Positions 9,005 to 18,268 of a DNA stretch of 64,000 nt are shown one piece after another. Source of the DNA: Alphaproteobacteria bacterium. Its GTDB lineage: Bacteria; Pseudomonadota; Alphaproteobacteria; Micavibrionales; Micavibrionaceae. Where the stretch lies: positions 1 to 64,000 of the forward strand of contig JAJFGQ010000040.1 of NCBI GenBank assembly GCA_021776075.1. Reading direction: 5' to 3'. The notes below the pieces were generated by a model, which worked only from the letters and a program-made list of their open reading frames with translations, ran no database searches and was not told the DNA's origin. The position numbers were made by a program, and so were the translations under genes. How positions within the stretch are numbered: the stretch's first letter is position 1; each line of letters opens with the position of its first letter.

Positions 9005-9707
9005 TGTTTTTTACATTTTGTTGAAGGGGTCGTTCGGCAAATATAATCTGATGTTCACTCATATCACCCAGAATATTTTGTTGCGCGGCCATGATAATTA
9101 AATAATTCAGGTTAATGCCAGCATAGCGATGGTACAGCTCAATCGCCGTCCAGACAAAACCGGGGGAATGCGTGGTCGGAATATCTGTTTCCGACTCATC
9201 CAGATCATGTTTATAAAGCACATGTGCCATTTCATGGAGCAATGAAATATTATCTCTGTGACCGAAATGAATAACATGATCATCTATATCATAGGATGAA
9301 CCTTCAGCTGGTTTATCCCACACCAGACGGGGAGACTTCATGCCGCATTCACGGCTGACTTTTTGGAGTAAGACGCGGGCCTGTTTTTCGTTTATTTTTC
9401 GACTGTGAGGAATGAGCGTTTTTTGTTCCCAGTCATAAACGGCCTTTTTCTGCCAGTCTTTTTGCAAAAGAGGATGATCCGGCCTGTCTTCATCATAAAC
9501 CACGTCATTAAAATATTGCTCAGCCGAATGGCTGTCCGTGAAATAATGACATACTGCAAATTGATCTCTGTGACGGGACCGCCAAGCCACAACATACCGC
9601 TTCAGGCTCTTTGTTCTGTTTTTACGTTTCCCCAATACAAGGTAGCTATCAGCATGCGAATCGTAATGCTGCGCCAGAACAGTGAGATCTTTCTTTTTCA
9701 GAAGCAT
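8976..9707 (-). CDS. SprT-like zinc metalloprotein, copy 2
   Basis: A 243-residue paralogue of the adjacent downstream gene. It has HEMAHVLY (His158, Glu159, His162) and a third-ligand motif HSPGF (His180), with an acidic insertion between them (about 166-176). The segment KDWQKKAVYDWE (about 84-95) matches RDWQQNKVYAWE in copy 1, showing a shared upstream domain. The C-terminal 60 residues differ from copy 1. It is the first gene of a two-gene operon and lies back to back with truA, with 88 nt between starts. Likely soluble; function inferred only from the zincin motif. Confidence 0.75.
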   Translation of the reverse strand: MLLKKKDLTVLAQHYDSHADSYLVLGKRKNRTKSLKRYVVAWRSRHRDQFAVCHYFTDSHSAEQYFNDVVYDEDRPDHPLLQKDWQKKAVYDWEQKTLIPHSRKINEKQARVLLQKVSRECGMKSPRLVWDKPAEGSSYDIDDHVIHFGHRDNISLLHEMAHVLYKHDLDESETDIPTTHSPGFVWTAIELYHRYAGINLNYLIIMAAQQNILGDMSEHQIIFAERPLQQNVKNNGPKKPKPP

Positions 9708-9795
9708 CCTTCATTTGTAAAATAATTCTGCTGCGGAAGCAATGTGCACTGCAAAAAGGTTGCATCATGCCAGCCCTTGTGTCTTTCATTTTGCA

Positions 9796-10581
9796 ATGAC
9801 ACGCTGGAAACTGACAATAGAATATAAAGGGACAAATTACGCGGGCTGGCAACGACAGCTTGATGTGCCATCCGTGCAACAAGCCATCGAAGAGGCGCTG
9901 CATCGTTTTTGCCAGCAAGAAATCACGCTGCACGTTGCCGGTCGAACAGATGCTGGTGTTCATGCGAAGGGACAAGTCGCCCATTTTGATCTTGATTACG
10001 GTGACAGGCTGTTAACCGGTTTTGATCTGGCCAAAGCCCTCAATGCGCATTTAAGGCCGCAGCCCGTCAGCATCATCCATGCCGAAAAAGTACCGGAAGA
10101 GTTTAATGCCCGTCATGCCGCGATAAACAAGCTTTATACCTATCGTATCCTAAATCGCCGTTCTTTTCCGGCCCTTGAAAAAGAACTGGTCTGGCATGTT
10201 AAGAAGAAACTTGATACGGATGCCATGGCCGAGGCAGGAAAGCTTCTTCTCGGTCATCATGATTTTACAACCTTCCGTGACAGCCAGTGTCAGGCCAAAT
10301 CACCGGAAAAAACACTGGATCGTCTGGATGTGGAAGTACGGGACTATGACAGTTACGGCGGCCGCGAAATTCTTTTTCATACCGAAGCGCGCTCTTTCCT
10401 GCATCATCAGGTCCGTAATATGGTGGGAACATTAGCCCTCGTCGGTGAAGGAAAATGGCAATCGTCAGATATAAAAAAAGCGCTGGAAGCCTGCGACCGG
10501 ACAAAAGGCGGACCAACAGCCCCATCTGACGGCTTGTATTTGATGCGTGTAGACTATAAAGAAACAAATGAAGACGTTTAA
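9796..10581 (+). CDS. truA: tRNA pseudouridine(38-40) synthase
   Basis: Makes pseudouridine at positions 38-40 of the tRNA anticodon stem. The 261 residues contain the nucleophile motif AGRTDAGVHAKGQ with Asp52, the N-terminal YKGTNYAGWQRQ, and the C-terminal ARSFLHHQVRNMVG. I place the start at ATG 9796 because TruA proteins begin about nine residues before YxGxxYxGWQ; an in-frame ATG at 9742 would add 18 atypical residues. No good ribosome site precedes either start. The aminotransferase gene follows at once. Confidence 0.95.
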   Translation: MTRWKLTIEYKGTNYAGWQRQLDVPSVQQAIEEALHRFCQQEITLHVAGRTDAGVHAKGQVAHFDLDYGDRLLTGFDLAKALNAHLRPQPVSIIHAEKVPEEFNARHAAINKLYTYRILNRRSFPALEKELVWHVKKKLDTDAMAEAGKLLLGHHDFTTFRDSQCQAKSPEKTLDRLDVEVRDYDSYGGREILFHTEARSFLHHQVRNMVGTLALVGEGKWQSSDIKKALEACDRTKGGPTAPSDGLYLMRVDYKETNEDV

Positions 10582-10601
10582 CCGTTACGGGAGTCATGAC
10601 C

Positions 10602-11813
10602 ATGCCAAAACCATCATCCAATCTGGAGAAATTACCGCCTTATCTTTTTGCCGAACTGGATAAAAAAATTGATGCCGCAAAAGCAAAGGGCGTTGATATT
10701 ATCAGCCTCGGTATCGGCGATCCCGACCTGCCGACACCGGCCCCTGTTGTGACGGCTTTAAAAGAAGCGGCAGACGATCCGGCCACACATAATTACTCCC
10801 CCTATAACGGGACGAAGGAATTCCTGCAATCCGCAGCGGACTGGATGAAAGCGCGTTTTGATGTCGCAATTGACCCGGCGGCAGGCGAGGCCATGGCATT
10901 AATCGGTTCAAAAGAAGGACTGGCACATATGATTCTAGCCTATACCGAACCGGGAGATATTGTGTTGTGCCCCTCTCCCGCTTATCCGGTTTATAATAAT
11001 TACACCCTTTTATGCGGTGGAGAGCCTTATAATGTACCTTTGCGTTCGGAAAACGATTTTTTACCTGATCTGGCGTCTATTCCGGATGATGTAGCAGCCC
11101 GGGCAAAATTGCTGTTTCTAAATTATCCGAATAACCCGACCGGAGCCATTGCGCCGGAGAGCTTCATCAAAGACTGTGTGGCATGGTGCAAAACGCATGA
11201 TGTCGTACTGTGCCATGATAACGCCTATTCTGAGATGACATTTAACGGTTATAACGCACCAAGTTTCCTGAACGTACCGGGAGCCAAAGACGTCTGCGTT
11301 GAATTTTTCAGCATGAGCAAAATGTACAACATGACAGGATGGCGCATCGGTTTTGCTGTCGGAAACGCTGCCGCGATCAAAGCCATGGGGCTTGTAAAAA
11401 ACAATACAGACAGCAGCGCGTTCAAGGCCATCCAGCGTGCGGGATCTGTAGCTTTATCCCGTTCAACAGAACTAACGGCAGGCTTAAATAATATTTACGG
11501 ACGCCGCCGTGATGTTTTTACCGAAGGGCTGAACCGCATGGGCTGGGACTTTCAACCCAGTGCCGCTACGTTTTACCTCTGGGTTCCTGTCCCGACAGGA
11601 ATGAGCAGCGTGGAATTTGCCGATTTATTGCTGGAAAAATGCGGGATCGTTGTACCGCCGGGCAACGGCTATGGCCCCGAAGGCGAGGGCTTTTTCCGTA
11701 TCGCGCTCACCGTGAAGGAAGACCGTTTGCGGGAAGCGCTCAAACGCATGGAAAAAGCCGGTGTAACGTTCAGTGCGCTGGCGCAGGATCAGCCACAGAC
11801 GGCCTGCTGTTAG
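10602..11813 (+). CDS. dapL: Class I/II aminotransferase, LL-diaminopimelate aminotransferase type
   Basis: A PLP enzyme of 403 residues. Motifs: SLGIGDPDLPTP (about 37-48), the PLP phosphate-binding region GSKEGLAHM, YPNNPTGA (about 178-185), and FSMSKMYNMTGWR with the Schiff-base lysine in SMSK (about 236-240). The closest pattern I know is DapL, which makes LL-diaminopimelate from tetrahydrodipicolinate in one step, for lysine and peptidoglycan. Alanine or aspartate aminotransferase is possible, since these subfamilies share motifs. ATG 10602 is preferred over 10596 because GGGAG lies 8 nt upstream. Co-transcribed with truA (20-nt gap). Confidence 0.7.
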   Translation: MPKPSSNLEKLPPYLFAELDKKIDAAKAKGVDIISLGIGDPDLPTPAPVVTALKEAADDPATHNYSPYNGTKEFLQSAADWMKARFDVAIDPAAGEAMALIGSKEGLAHMILAYTEPGDIVLCPSPAYPVYNNYTLLCGGEPYNVPLRSENDFLPDLASIPDDVAARAKLLFLNYPNNPTGAIAPESFIKDCVAWCKTHDVVLCHDNAYSEMTFNGYNAPSFLNVPGAKDVCVEFFSMSKMYNMTGWRIGFAVGNAAAIKAMGLVKNNTDSSAFKAIQRAGSVALSRSTELTAGLNNIYGRRRDVFTEGLNRMGWDFQPSAATFYLWVPVPTGMSSVEFADLLLEKCGIVVPPGNGYGPEGEGFFRIALTVKEDRLREALKRMEKAGVTFSALAQDQPQTACC

Positions 11814-11817
11814 CTTT

Positions 11818-12264
11818 TCATTTCTGTATCTCGATTTTGCTGGCTTCGCGCTTATAAAGCTGTGACATAATTTCAAAGATAAAGGCCGTACTCCACCCAA
11901 ACAACATGAAGCCGTTGGCGGATTCAATACTGCTTAGAAGCCGCCAGTCGGTGTCCAGAACAAGGTCGCCAAAGCCGACCGTCGTAAAAACGGACGTTGA
12001 AAAATAAAGGGCTGCTTCCAAGCCTGATATGGCGCCCAAAAACATATAGAGCAGCGCCCACAACCATATTTCAACGATATGCGCACAAAATACGGCCATG
12101 ATGACGATACTGAGAATGAGAGCCTTCCAGAAGCGCCCGCTTTTCTGAAGAAGAAAATTTTCCAGCTTCCTTGTCCGGCGAATGATATAATCCAGTGCGA
12201 CAGCATGAATGACAACAGTCATACCGATCAAAAGGCCGCCAATAAAAAGTTGTATAATAAGCAT
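11818..12264 (-). CDS. Small two-pore-helix ion channel (Ion_trans_2 type)
   Basis: A 148-residue inner-membrane protein with the selectivity filter TTVGFGD (about 92-98), as in prokaryotic K+ channels. Hydrophobic segments: about 1-25, 48-70, the pore helix about 80-92, and about 112-132. There is no cytoplasmic RCK/TrkA domain. TVGFGD rather than TVGYGD is found in many bacterial channels of this family. It converges on the aminotransferase gene with 4 nt between stops. Ion specificity is inferred from the filter only. Confidence 0.85.
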   Translation of the reverse strand: MLIIQLFIGGLLIGMTVVIHAVALDYIIRRTRKLENFLLQKSGRFWKALILSIVIMAVFCAHIVEIWLWALLYMFLGAISGLEAALYFSTSVFTTVGFGDLVLDTDWRLLSSIESANGFMLFGWSTAFIFEIMSQLYKREASKIEIQK

Positions 12265-12301
12265 AAGCTCTTTCTAGCAGACTGATGAAAAGAAATGAAC
12301 C

Positions 12302-13249
12302 ATGATTTGTAATATCGAATGGAACATATTGTCACTTGAAGATTGGCAAAACCGTTTTGGAATGCTGGAACGGGGCAATTTATTACAGTCATATGGCTAT
12401 GCCCGTGCTATTTGTCCTTTAAATCGTCAAAAAGCACGCTGGGGACTTATTCAAATAGATGGACAAAATGCCGGCATGGTGCAAATTCTGGAGGCTGGTA
12501 TTCTGGGTAATTTATTTCATGCTGTCATTCTAGACCGGGGACCACTCTGGTTTGAAGGCTTTAGCTCTGCTGTCCACATACAGACCTTTTTTGAATGTTT
12601 TAATAAACAATTTCCCAAACGATGGGGGCGCAAACGCCGTATTATCCCGGAAGTTGAAGACGGCCCGGCGGCCAAAGCCCTGTTTAAAACATTGGGCTTT
12701 GAACGACAAGCCTCTCCCGGCTATCAAACGGTCTGGCTGGACCTAAGGCCTGATGAAGATGTTTTACGGGCCGGGTTAAGGCCGAACTGGCGAAATAAGG
12801 TCAAAAAGGCGGAAAACCGGGGTTTAGAGGTCGAATGGGATGAAACTGGAAAATTTTTTTCAGGTTTGTTAAGGAATTATCAATCAGATAGGGTCAAAAA
12901 GGGATATGATGGTCCGTCAGCCTCTGTTCTCAAAGCTTTAGCCCGGACATTTGGTGAAAGCGAAGAGATATTGATCGGACAGGCATTGCTTGAAAAAGAA
13001 GTGGTTGCTGCTATTTTTATATTATGTCACGGCGCAACGGCAACTTATCAGGTAGGATGGAATTCAGAAACAGGCCGTGAGGTCGCGGCACATAATTTTT
13101 TGCTTTGGCAAGCCTTAGGCATTTTGAAAGAAAAAGGCATAAAGAATTTTGATCTCGGAGGAACCAATGATGACTCGGCACAACATGTTAAACGCTTCAA
13201 AGAGGGACTCGGTGGTAAAACCGTTACGCTTGTGGGGCATTATTTTTAG
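12302..13249 (+). CDS. FemAB-like acyltransferase (GNAT fold)
   Basis: A 315-residue protein resembling FemX/FemAB and the acetyltransferase-6 group, which have tandem GNAT folds and attach amino acids or acyl groups to cell-wall precursors or other substrates. Typical features are an N-terminal half with SYGYAR (about 37), the middle WRNKVKKAENRGLEVEW (about 162-178), and the C-terminal LWQALGILKEKGIKNFDLGG (about 265-285). It overlaps the next gene by 80 nt in another frame. Context (glmU and glmS a few kb on) would suit an envelope role, but that is an inference. Confidence 0.75.
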   Translation: MICNIEWNILSLEDWQNRFGMLERGNLLQSYGYARAICPLNRQKARWGLIQIDGQNAGMVQILEAGILGNLFHAVILDRGPLWFEGFSSAVHIQTFFECFNKQFPKRWGRKRRIIPEVEDGPAAKALFKTLGFERQASPGYQTVWLDLRPDEDVLRAGLRPNWRNKVKKAENRGLEVEWDETGKFFSGLLRNYQSDRVKKGYDGPSASVLKALARTFGESEEILIGQALLEKEVVAAIFILCHGATATYQVGWNSETGREVAAHNFLLWQALGILKEKGIKNFDLGGTNDDSAQHVKRFKEGLGGKTVTLVGHYF

Positions 13250-14075
13250 TGCCTGCTGGATTATTGCCATGGCTTTTAGCGCATCGGCACAAGGTCCGGC
13301 GCAAATTATAAAAGAAAACGTCCAGACCATGACATATGAAGTCTATGCAGGCGGGATTAATGCTGTCACGGCAGAAATGAAGGTTTCCTATGATAAAAAA
13401 GACCGTTACCACATGGATTTTTCAGCCCGGACGCAAGGGTTTTTAGGAAAAATCGTGCCTTGGGAAGGCAGTTTTGAAACAGAAGGATGGCGCTTAAAAA
13501 ATGGCCAGGATATGCCGGAAATGCATAAATCCACGGCGCTGTGGCGCGGTGAAAAAGAAAGTAAAGAATATACATACGGCAAAGACGGCACCTTCAAAGA
13601 CTTGCTTATCATGGAAGAAGGACGGGACAAAAGTCCGAAAGAGCTGCAAAAAGATCTGACACAGGGGACCACAGACGCGTTAACAGCAATGCTGATGGTG
13701 ATGGAGGCTGTTGCCGATCAGGGAACCTGCGAAGGCACGTCGGAAGTATTTGATGGCAAAAGACGTTTTGAAATGTCATTTACCCATGAGTCCGAAGACA
13801 CGCTGTCTGCCAGCCGCTATAATAGCTATGAAGGTCTTGCCGCCCGTTGCAATGTCGAAGTAAAGCCTGTGGCCGGCGCATGGCACAAAAAACCGCGCGG
13901 ATGGTTGTCCATTCAGGAACAGGGCCGTGAACAAGGCAGCATGCCAACGGTCTGGATGGCCGCCATAGATGAAACAGGCGGCCCCGCCGTACCGGTCAAG
14001 GTCCGGGTCAAAACCAGCTACGGCACATTATTTATGCACCTTGTCGGCTATACAAGCACTGAAAAAACCCTGTAA
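13170..14075 (+). CDS. DUF3108 periplasmic protein
   Basis: A 301-residue exported protein. After the start there is a basic region and a hydrophobic signal segment (about 22-42) ending in AFSASA, then a beta-rich domain typical of DUF3108 (MTYEVYAGGINAVTAEM... and ARTQGFLGKIVPWEGSFETEG), a family common in Alphaproteobacteria with no settled function. ATG 13167 or 13170 is chosen because GGAGG at 13157-13161 lies 5-8 nt upstream. That puts the first 80 nt inside the FemAB-like gene, so the ribosome site and signal peptide are encoded within its 3' end. A start at ATG 13185 is possible. Confidence 0.8.
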   Translation: MTRHNMLNASKRDSVVKPLRLWGIIFSACWIIAMAFSASAQGPAQIIKENVQTMTYEVYAGGINAVTAEMKVSYDKKDRYHMDFSARTQGFLGKIVPWEGSFETEGWRLKNGQDMPEMHKSTALWRGEKESKEYTYGKDGTFKDLLIMEEGRDKSPKELQKDLTQGTTDALTAMLMVMEAVADQGTCEGTSEVFDGKRRFEMSFTHESEDTLSASRYNSYEGLAARCNVEVKPVAGAWHKKPRGWLSIQEQGREQGSMPTVWMAAIDETGGPAVPVKVRVKTSYGTLFMHLVGYTSTEKTL

Positions 14076-14162
14076 CGCTCTGAAATATGATTTGAGTTGT
14101 TTTTCCCTGTCTTATGGTCAGAATGGATGAGAAATCATTTGTTATAAGGGCGGAAACAAAAG

Positions 14163-15503
14163 ATGCCAGATCAGTTACCGGAGAAACCATTAGCCTGTAT
14201 CATTCTTGCAGCGGGAACAGGAAGCCGTATGAAATCGGCTCTGCCAAAGCCTCTGCATGAACTTGCCGGACGTCCTATGATCGACTGGCTGCTGGAAACC
14301 GTTGAGTCTTTATCACCTGAAAAAATTATTATCGTCAGCGGCCCGGACAAGACGGCATGGGAAAACGCCCTAAAACAGCATGAAGTCGTTGTACAAGAAA
14401 AACCTCTCGGCACAGGTGATGCGGTAAAGTCTGCTCTGCCTGCCTTAGAAGACTTTACCGGCGATGTATTAATCCTGCTGGGTGATATGCCGCTCATAAA
14501 GCCAGAAACATTAGTGTCTCTGATACAAGGCTGTGCAAAAACATCTATGACTGTTTTGGGCGTTCATTTTGACGAACCACCCGCTTTTGGCCGTTTAGTG
14601 TTGCATGAAAACGGCGCGCTGGCAAAAATCGTGGAAGACAAAGACTGTACCGCAGAGGAGCGCTGCATAAAATTATGCAACACGGGCGCTTTTTGCGTGA
14701 GTGCTGAAAAGCTTGCCGGCTGGGTCAAAAAAATCGGCAATGATAATGCACAAGGTGAGTATTACATTACAGACCTTGTGGCCATTGCCAATACAGACGG
14801 CGCAACAGTTCACACAGAACAAGTCACAAACAACGATGAAGTGCGCGGTGTTAACAGCCGTAAAGATCTGGCAGCGCTTGAACAAATCGTACAGCAGGGC
14901 TTGCGCTCTAAAGCCATGGAAAACGGAGCGACACTGCTTGCCCCCCACAGCGTTTATTTTTCATGGGACACAAAACTGGGGCAAGATGTTCTCATCGAAC
15001 CAAATGTCTTTTTCGGCCCCGGCGTAACAATTGCCGACCATGTTCATATCAAGGCCTTCTCCCACATAGAAGGGGCCACTATAAAAAAAGGCGCGACCAT
15101 CGGCCCGATGGCCCGTTTACGGCCCGGTTCTGATATTGGGGCAGGCTCCAAAATCGGTAATTTTGTTGAGATCAAAAACGCCATATTGGGTCAAGGCGTA
15201 AAGGCCAGCCATCTTGCTTATATCGGGGATGCCGCTGTCGGGGATGATGTTAATTTTTCCTGCGGCGCGATCACGGTCAATTATGATGGCTTTGACAAGC
15301 ACAAAACCATAATCGGCGCAAAGGCCATGATCGGCAGCAATGTGAACCTCGTCGCACCCGTTACAATCGGGACCGGTGCGTTCGTGGCCGCAGGCAGCAC
15401 AATCACAAAAGACGTCCCCGCCGATGCGCTCGCCGTTGCGCGGGAAAAGCCAATGATTAAAGAGGGATGGGCCACCCAACGCCGAAAAAAAAGGACCGGA
15501 TAA
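14163..15503 (+). CDS. glmU: Bifunctional UDP-GlcNAc pyrophosphorylase / GlcN-1-P N-acetyltransferase
   Basis: Makes UDP-N-acetylglucosamine from glucosamine-1-phosphate, acetyl-CoA and UTP, for peptidoglycan and lipopolysaccharide. The 446 residues show the uridyltransferase motif LAAGTGSRMKSALPKPL (about 15-31), LGDMPL, and a C-terminal left-handed beta-helix of hexapeptide repeats (about 250-430) with KIGNFVEIKNAILGQG and SCGAITVNYDG. Slightly shorter than the E. coli enzyme (456). Its stop overlaps the start of the next gene (TAATG), and glmS is the gene after that, so the operon covers both ends of the GlcN-6-P to UDP-GlcNAc route. Confidence 0.96.
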   Translation: MPDQLPEKPLACIILAAGTGSRMKSALPKPLHELAGRPMIDWLLETVESLSPEKIIIVSGPDKTAWENALKQHEVVVQEKPLGTGDAVKSALPALEDFTGDVLILLGDMPLIKPETLVSLIQGCAKTSMTVLGVHFDEPPAFGRLVLHENGALAKIVEDKDCTAEERCIKLCNTGAFCVSAEKLAGWVKKIGNDNAQGEYYITDLVAIANTDGATVHTEQVTNNDEVRGVNSRKDLAALEQIVQQGLRSKAMENGATLLAPHSVYFSWDTKLGQDVLIEPNVFFGPGVTIADHVHIKAFSHIEGATIKKGATIGPMARLRPGSDIGAGSKIGNFVEIKNAILGQGVKASHLAYIGDAAVGDDVNFSCGAITVNYDGFDKHKTIIGAKAMIGSNVNLVAPVTIGTGAFVAAGSTITKDVPADALAVAREKPMIKEGWATQRRKKRTG

Positions 15504-16276
15504 TGTCACGCTTATTCATTGTTTTTTGTATTGCTTTGTTATCAATCCCCGTCATAGCACAGGCCTGTAGCTGTATGAAAACAACAGAAGCATCAAGCCG
15601 TCAAACAATTGAGGATGCCTTTTTCATTGGCAAAGTTCGGGTCAATGTCACAAGGCGCCTCAAAGGAAAAATGTGGGGTTTATATAAAGCTGATCTGGAA
15701 ATCATCAAAACCTACAAAGGAAACTTACAGGGCAACATATCTGCCGTTTATCAATCCGATTCCGCGGCCTGCGGAAGCCCGAAAAAACCGGGAAAAGAAT
15801 ATGAAGTCATTATTTCAGAACATGAAGAATACCAGCTCTACATTAACGGCTGGTGCGGTAACCCTCTACCCGAACACTGGGATGAATTACGTGGCGATAC
15901 AAAACAGAAACAAACCATATTAAAAGAGGGGTTTTTCTCAAAAGAAACCTTTTTCCCCAAAAAATTCTTTAACAAAAAAAGCCTTATAGAATGGGCTCAC
16001 ACCTCATCCTGGCCCGGTGGCAAAATTGAAGAAATAACTTTTGTAAACCATGATATTATCGTGGTCTTTCGGGAACATACATCGGGTGTCGTAAGCTCAG
16101 ATGCCGCTGTCTACGTTCTCAGGGAAAATATATGGTACCTCATCAAGTCTTACCCACAGATATGGGGTAACTCTATTGCCGTAGAAAAAAAGGCCAAAAA
16201 ACTCATTTTTTCAACCACAAAAAACCCGGCAATACTTTTCGAGCTAACACCTGAAGACTTTACAGGAGAACAATAA
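15503..16276 (+). CDS. Secreted TIMP/netrin-like OB-fold protein
   Basis: A 257-residue exported protein. A signal peptide (about 1-21, ending in IAQA) is followed directly by CSC (Cys22, Cys24). Further on come FIGKVRV, IIKTYKG, an AACG (Cys90), GKEYEVI, and NGWCG (Cys118). In animal TIMPs the mature chain also begins CxC and has a CG plus a KEYLI segment at matching places, so the first 110 mature residues look like a TIMP-type OB fold. The last 110 residues are unrelated and unknown. I infer disulfides in the periplasm or outside. There is no evidence that it inhibits a protease. It is locked between glmU (TAATG overlap) and glmS (stop adjacent to start). Confidence 0.65.
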   Translation: MSRLFIVFCIALLSIPVIAQACSCMKTTEASSRQTIEDAFFIGKVRVNVTRRLKGKMWGLYKADLEIIKTYKGNLQGNISAVYQSDSAACGSPKKPGKEYEVIISEHEEYQLYINGWCGNPLPEHWDELRGDTKQKQTILKEGFFSKETFFPKKFFNKKSLIEWAHTSSWPGGKIEEITFVNHDIIVVFREHTSGVVSSDAAVYVLRENIWYLIKSYPQIWGNSIAVEKKAKKLIFSTTKNPAILFELTPEDFTGEQ

Positions 16277-18109
16277 ATGTGCGGGATAATCGGAATACTT
16301 GGTGAAAAAGACGTAGCACCGTTGCTGGTGGAGGGCCTGAAGCGTCTGGAATATCGCGGCTATGACAGCGCCGGAATAGCCACGTTGTCTAACGGCCATA
16401 TCACCCGCTGCCGTGCCGAAGGCAAGCTGGTCAATCTTGAAAACAAGCTTGAAAAAGACTCCCTTAACGGCACAACGGGGATCGGCCATACGCGCTGGGC
16501 AACCCATGGCGGTCCGACGGAGAGCAATGCCCACCCTCATGCTACAGAAAAAGTAGCCGTCGTGCATAATGGTATTATTGAGAATTATGCCGCCCTGAAG
16601 ACCGAACTGGAGCAGCATCAATGCCGCTTTGAAACTGATACGGACACCGAAGTTGTAGCGCATCTGGTAACGCATAATCTGAAACAGGGCATGAACCCGC
16701 AGGATGCCGCTAATGCTGCACTTGATCGGCTGGAGGGCGCTTTTTCCGTGGCCATGATCTTTGCCGGTGAGCATAATTTATTGATCGGCGCACGACAAGG
16801 CACGCCTCTGGCTGTCGGTTATGGCGATGGCGAAATGTATGTCGCCTCTGATTCCTATGCCCTCGCCCCCCTCACTCGCAAAATCTGTTTTCTGGAGGAT
16901 GGCGACCGCGTAGCCGTCACCCGCGAGGGAGCACAAGTTTATACCAACGACAATAAATCGGTAGAGCGCGAAATACGGATCACAGCACAATCCGGTGCGA
17001 CAACCGGCAAAGGTGAGTTCCGACATTTCATGATTAAGGAGATCTACGAACAACCTGCTGTGATCGGCGATACGCTCAATAGCTTCGTTAACCCGACCAC
17101 CAGCCATATCACCATACCGGATAATGTGCTGGCAGCCCTTGAAGCCGCACCTCGCATCACGATTATTGCCTGCGGCACGGCTTTTTATGCGGCGATGACG
17201 TCCAAATACTGGTTTGAACAAATTGCGCGGATGCCGGTGGAAATCGACATTGCGTCCGAATTTCGCTACCGCGAAGCGCCCATGCCGGAAGGCGGTGTAG
17301 CCCTGTTTGTTTCACAGTCCGGAGAAACGCTCGATACGCTGGAGGCACTGCGCTACTGCAAAAAAGAAAAACAACATATTCTATCCATCGTCAATACGAT
17401 TGAAAGCACGATTGAGCGCGAATCGGACATGGTCCTGCATACGCTGGCCGGGCCGGAGATCGGCGTAGCGTCAACAAAGGCCTTCACGACACAGCTGACA
17501 ACACTGGCTTGTATTGCGTTAGCGCTAGCCGTGAAAAAAGGCACGATAGACACCACACAGGAATCAGAAATGTCCGAGGCTTTACGCAGTATCCCGGCGC
17601 AGGTCGCTTCTATTCTCAAGCAGAATGAAAAGCAAATTCAAGATATATCCCGTGATGTTTTTGAAGTGCAGGATATGCTCTATCTGGGGCGCGGTCTGCT
17701 TTACCCGATTGCTATGGAAGGCTCCCTCAAACTGAAAGAAGTCTCCTATATCCATGCCGAAGGCTATGCGGCAGGTGAGTTAAAACACGGCCCCATTGCG
17801 TTACTCGATGATAATATGCCGGTTGTTGTTCTCGCACCCGGTCATGACAGATTATTTGAAAAAACAGCTTCCAATATTCAGGAAACAGTTGCGCGCGGCG
17901 GGGATGTTCTCCTGATCACAGACCAAACAGGCGCTGATAGACTTTCAGATTGTGTGAAATGGAGCGTTGTGATTGACGACGTTCATTCTTTTGTCGCCCC
18001 GATCCTGTATACGATCCCGATACAGCTTCTCGCCTATCATGTCGCCGTCACCAAAGGTACGGATGTCGACCAGCCGCGTAATCTGGCGAAGTCTGTCACG
18101 GTGGAGTAG
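16277..18109 (+). CDS. glmS: Glutamine-fructose-6-phosphate aminotransferase (isomerizing)
   Basis: Makes glucosamine-6-phosphate from fructose-6-phosphate and glutamine, the first step to UDP-GlcNAc. The 610 residues begin MCGIIGILG with the catalytic Cys2 of the N-terminal glutaminase, which continues with GHTRWATHGGPTESNAHPH. Two SIS sugar-phosphate isomerase domains follow (about 290-430 and 460-600, with SQSGETLDTL), ending in the conserved PRNLAKSVTVE. AGGAGA lies 7 nt before ATG 16277. No glmS ribozyme-like leader is present; the upstream gene's stop abuts the start. Confidence 0.97.
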   Translation: MCGIIGILGEKDVAPLLVEGLKRLEYRGYDSAGIATLSNGHITRCRAEGKLVNLENKLEKDSLNGTTGIGHTRWATHGGPTESNAHPHATEKVAVVHNGIIENYAALKTELEQHQCRFETDTDTEVVAHLVTHNLKQGMNPQDAANAALDRLEGAFSVAMIFAGEHNLLIGARQGTPLAVGYGDGEMYVASDSYALAPLTRKICFLEDGDRVAVTREGAQVYTNDNKSVEREIRITAQSGATTGKGEFRHFMIKEIYEQPAVIGDTLNSFVNPTTSHITIPDNVLAALEAAPRITIIACGTAFYAAMTSKYWFEQIARMPVEIDIASEFRYREAPMPEGGVALFVSQSGETLDTLEALRYCKKEKQHILSIVNTIESTIERESDMVLHTLAGPEIGVASTKAFTTQLTTLACIALALAVKKGTIDTTQESEMSEALRSIPAQVASILKQNEKQIQDISRDVFEVQDMLYLGRGLLYPIAMEGSLKLKEVSYIHAEGYAAGELKHGPIALLDDNMPVVVLAPGHDRLFEKTASNIQETVARGGDVLLITDQTGADRLSDCVKWSVVIDDVHSFVAPILYTIPIQLLAYHVAVTKGTDVDQPRNLAKSVTVE

Positions 18110-18268
18110 TGGAGAATATCCCTCTGGGGACAACTTTCAAAAGATCGTAGGGAATCTCTAATGCGGAATCTACACTGTACCCGAAACTAAATAAGAGTCC
18201 AGACTTGTTCTTTTATAAAAATTGGGCCTAGATGACAGCTTACGGGGTTTTACGGTTACGGGACTGAA

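Noticed and set aside
16180-16276. glmS ribozyme or similar leader
   Set aside because: The glmS start abuts the stop of the upstream coding gene, leaving no room for a ribozyme.
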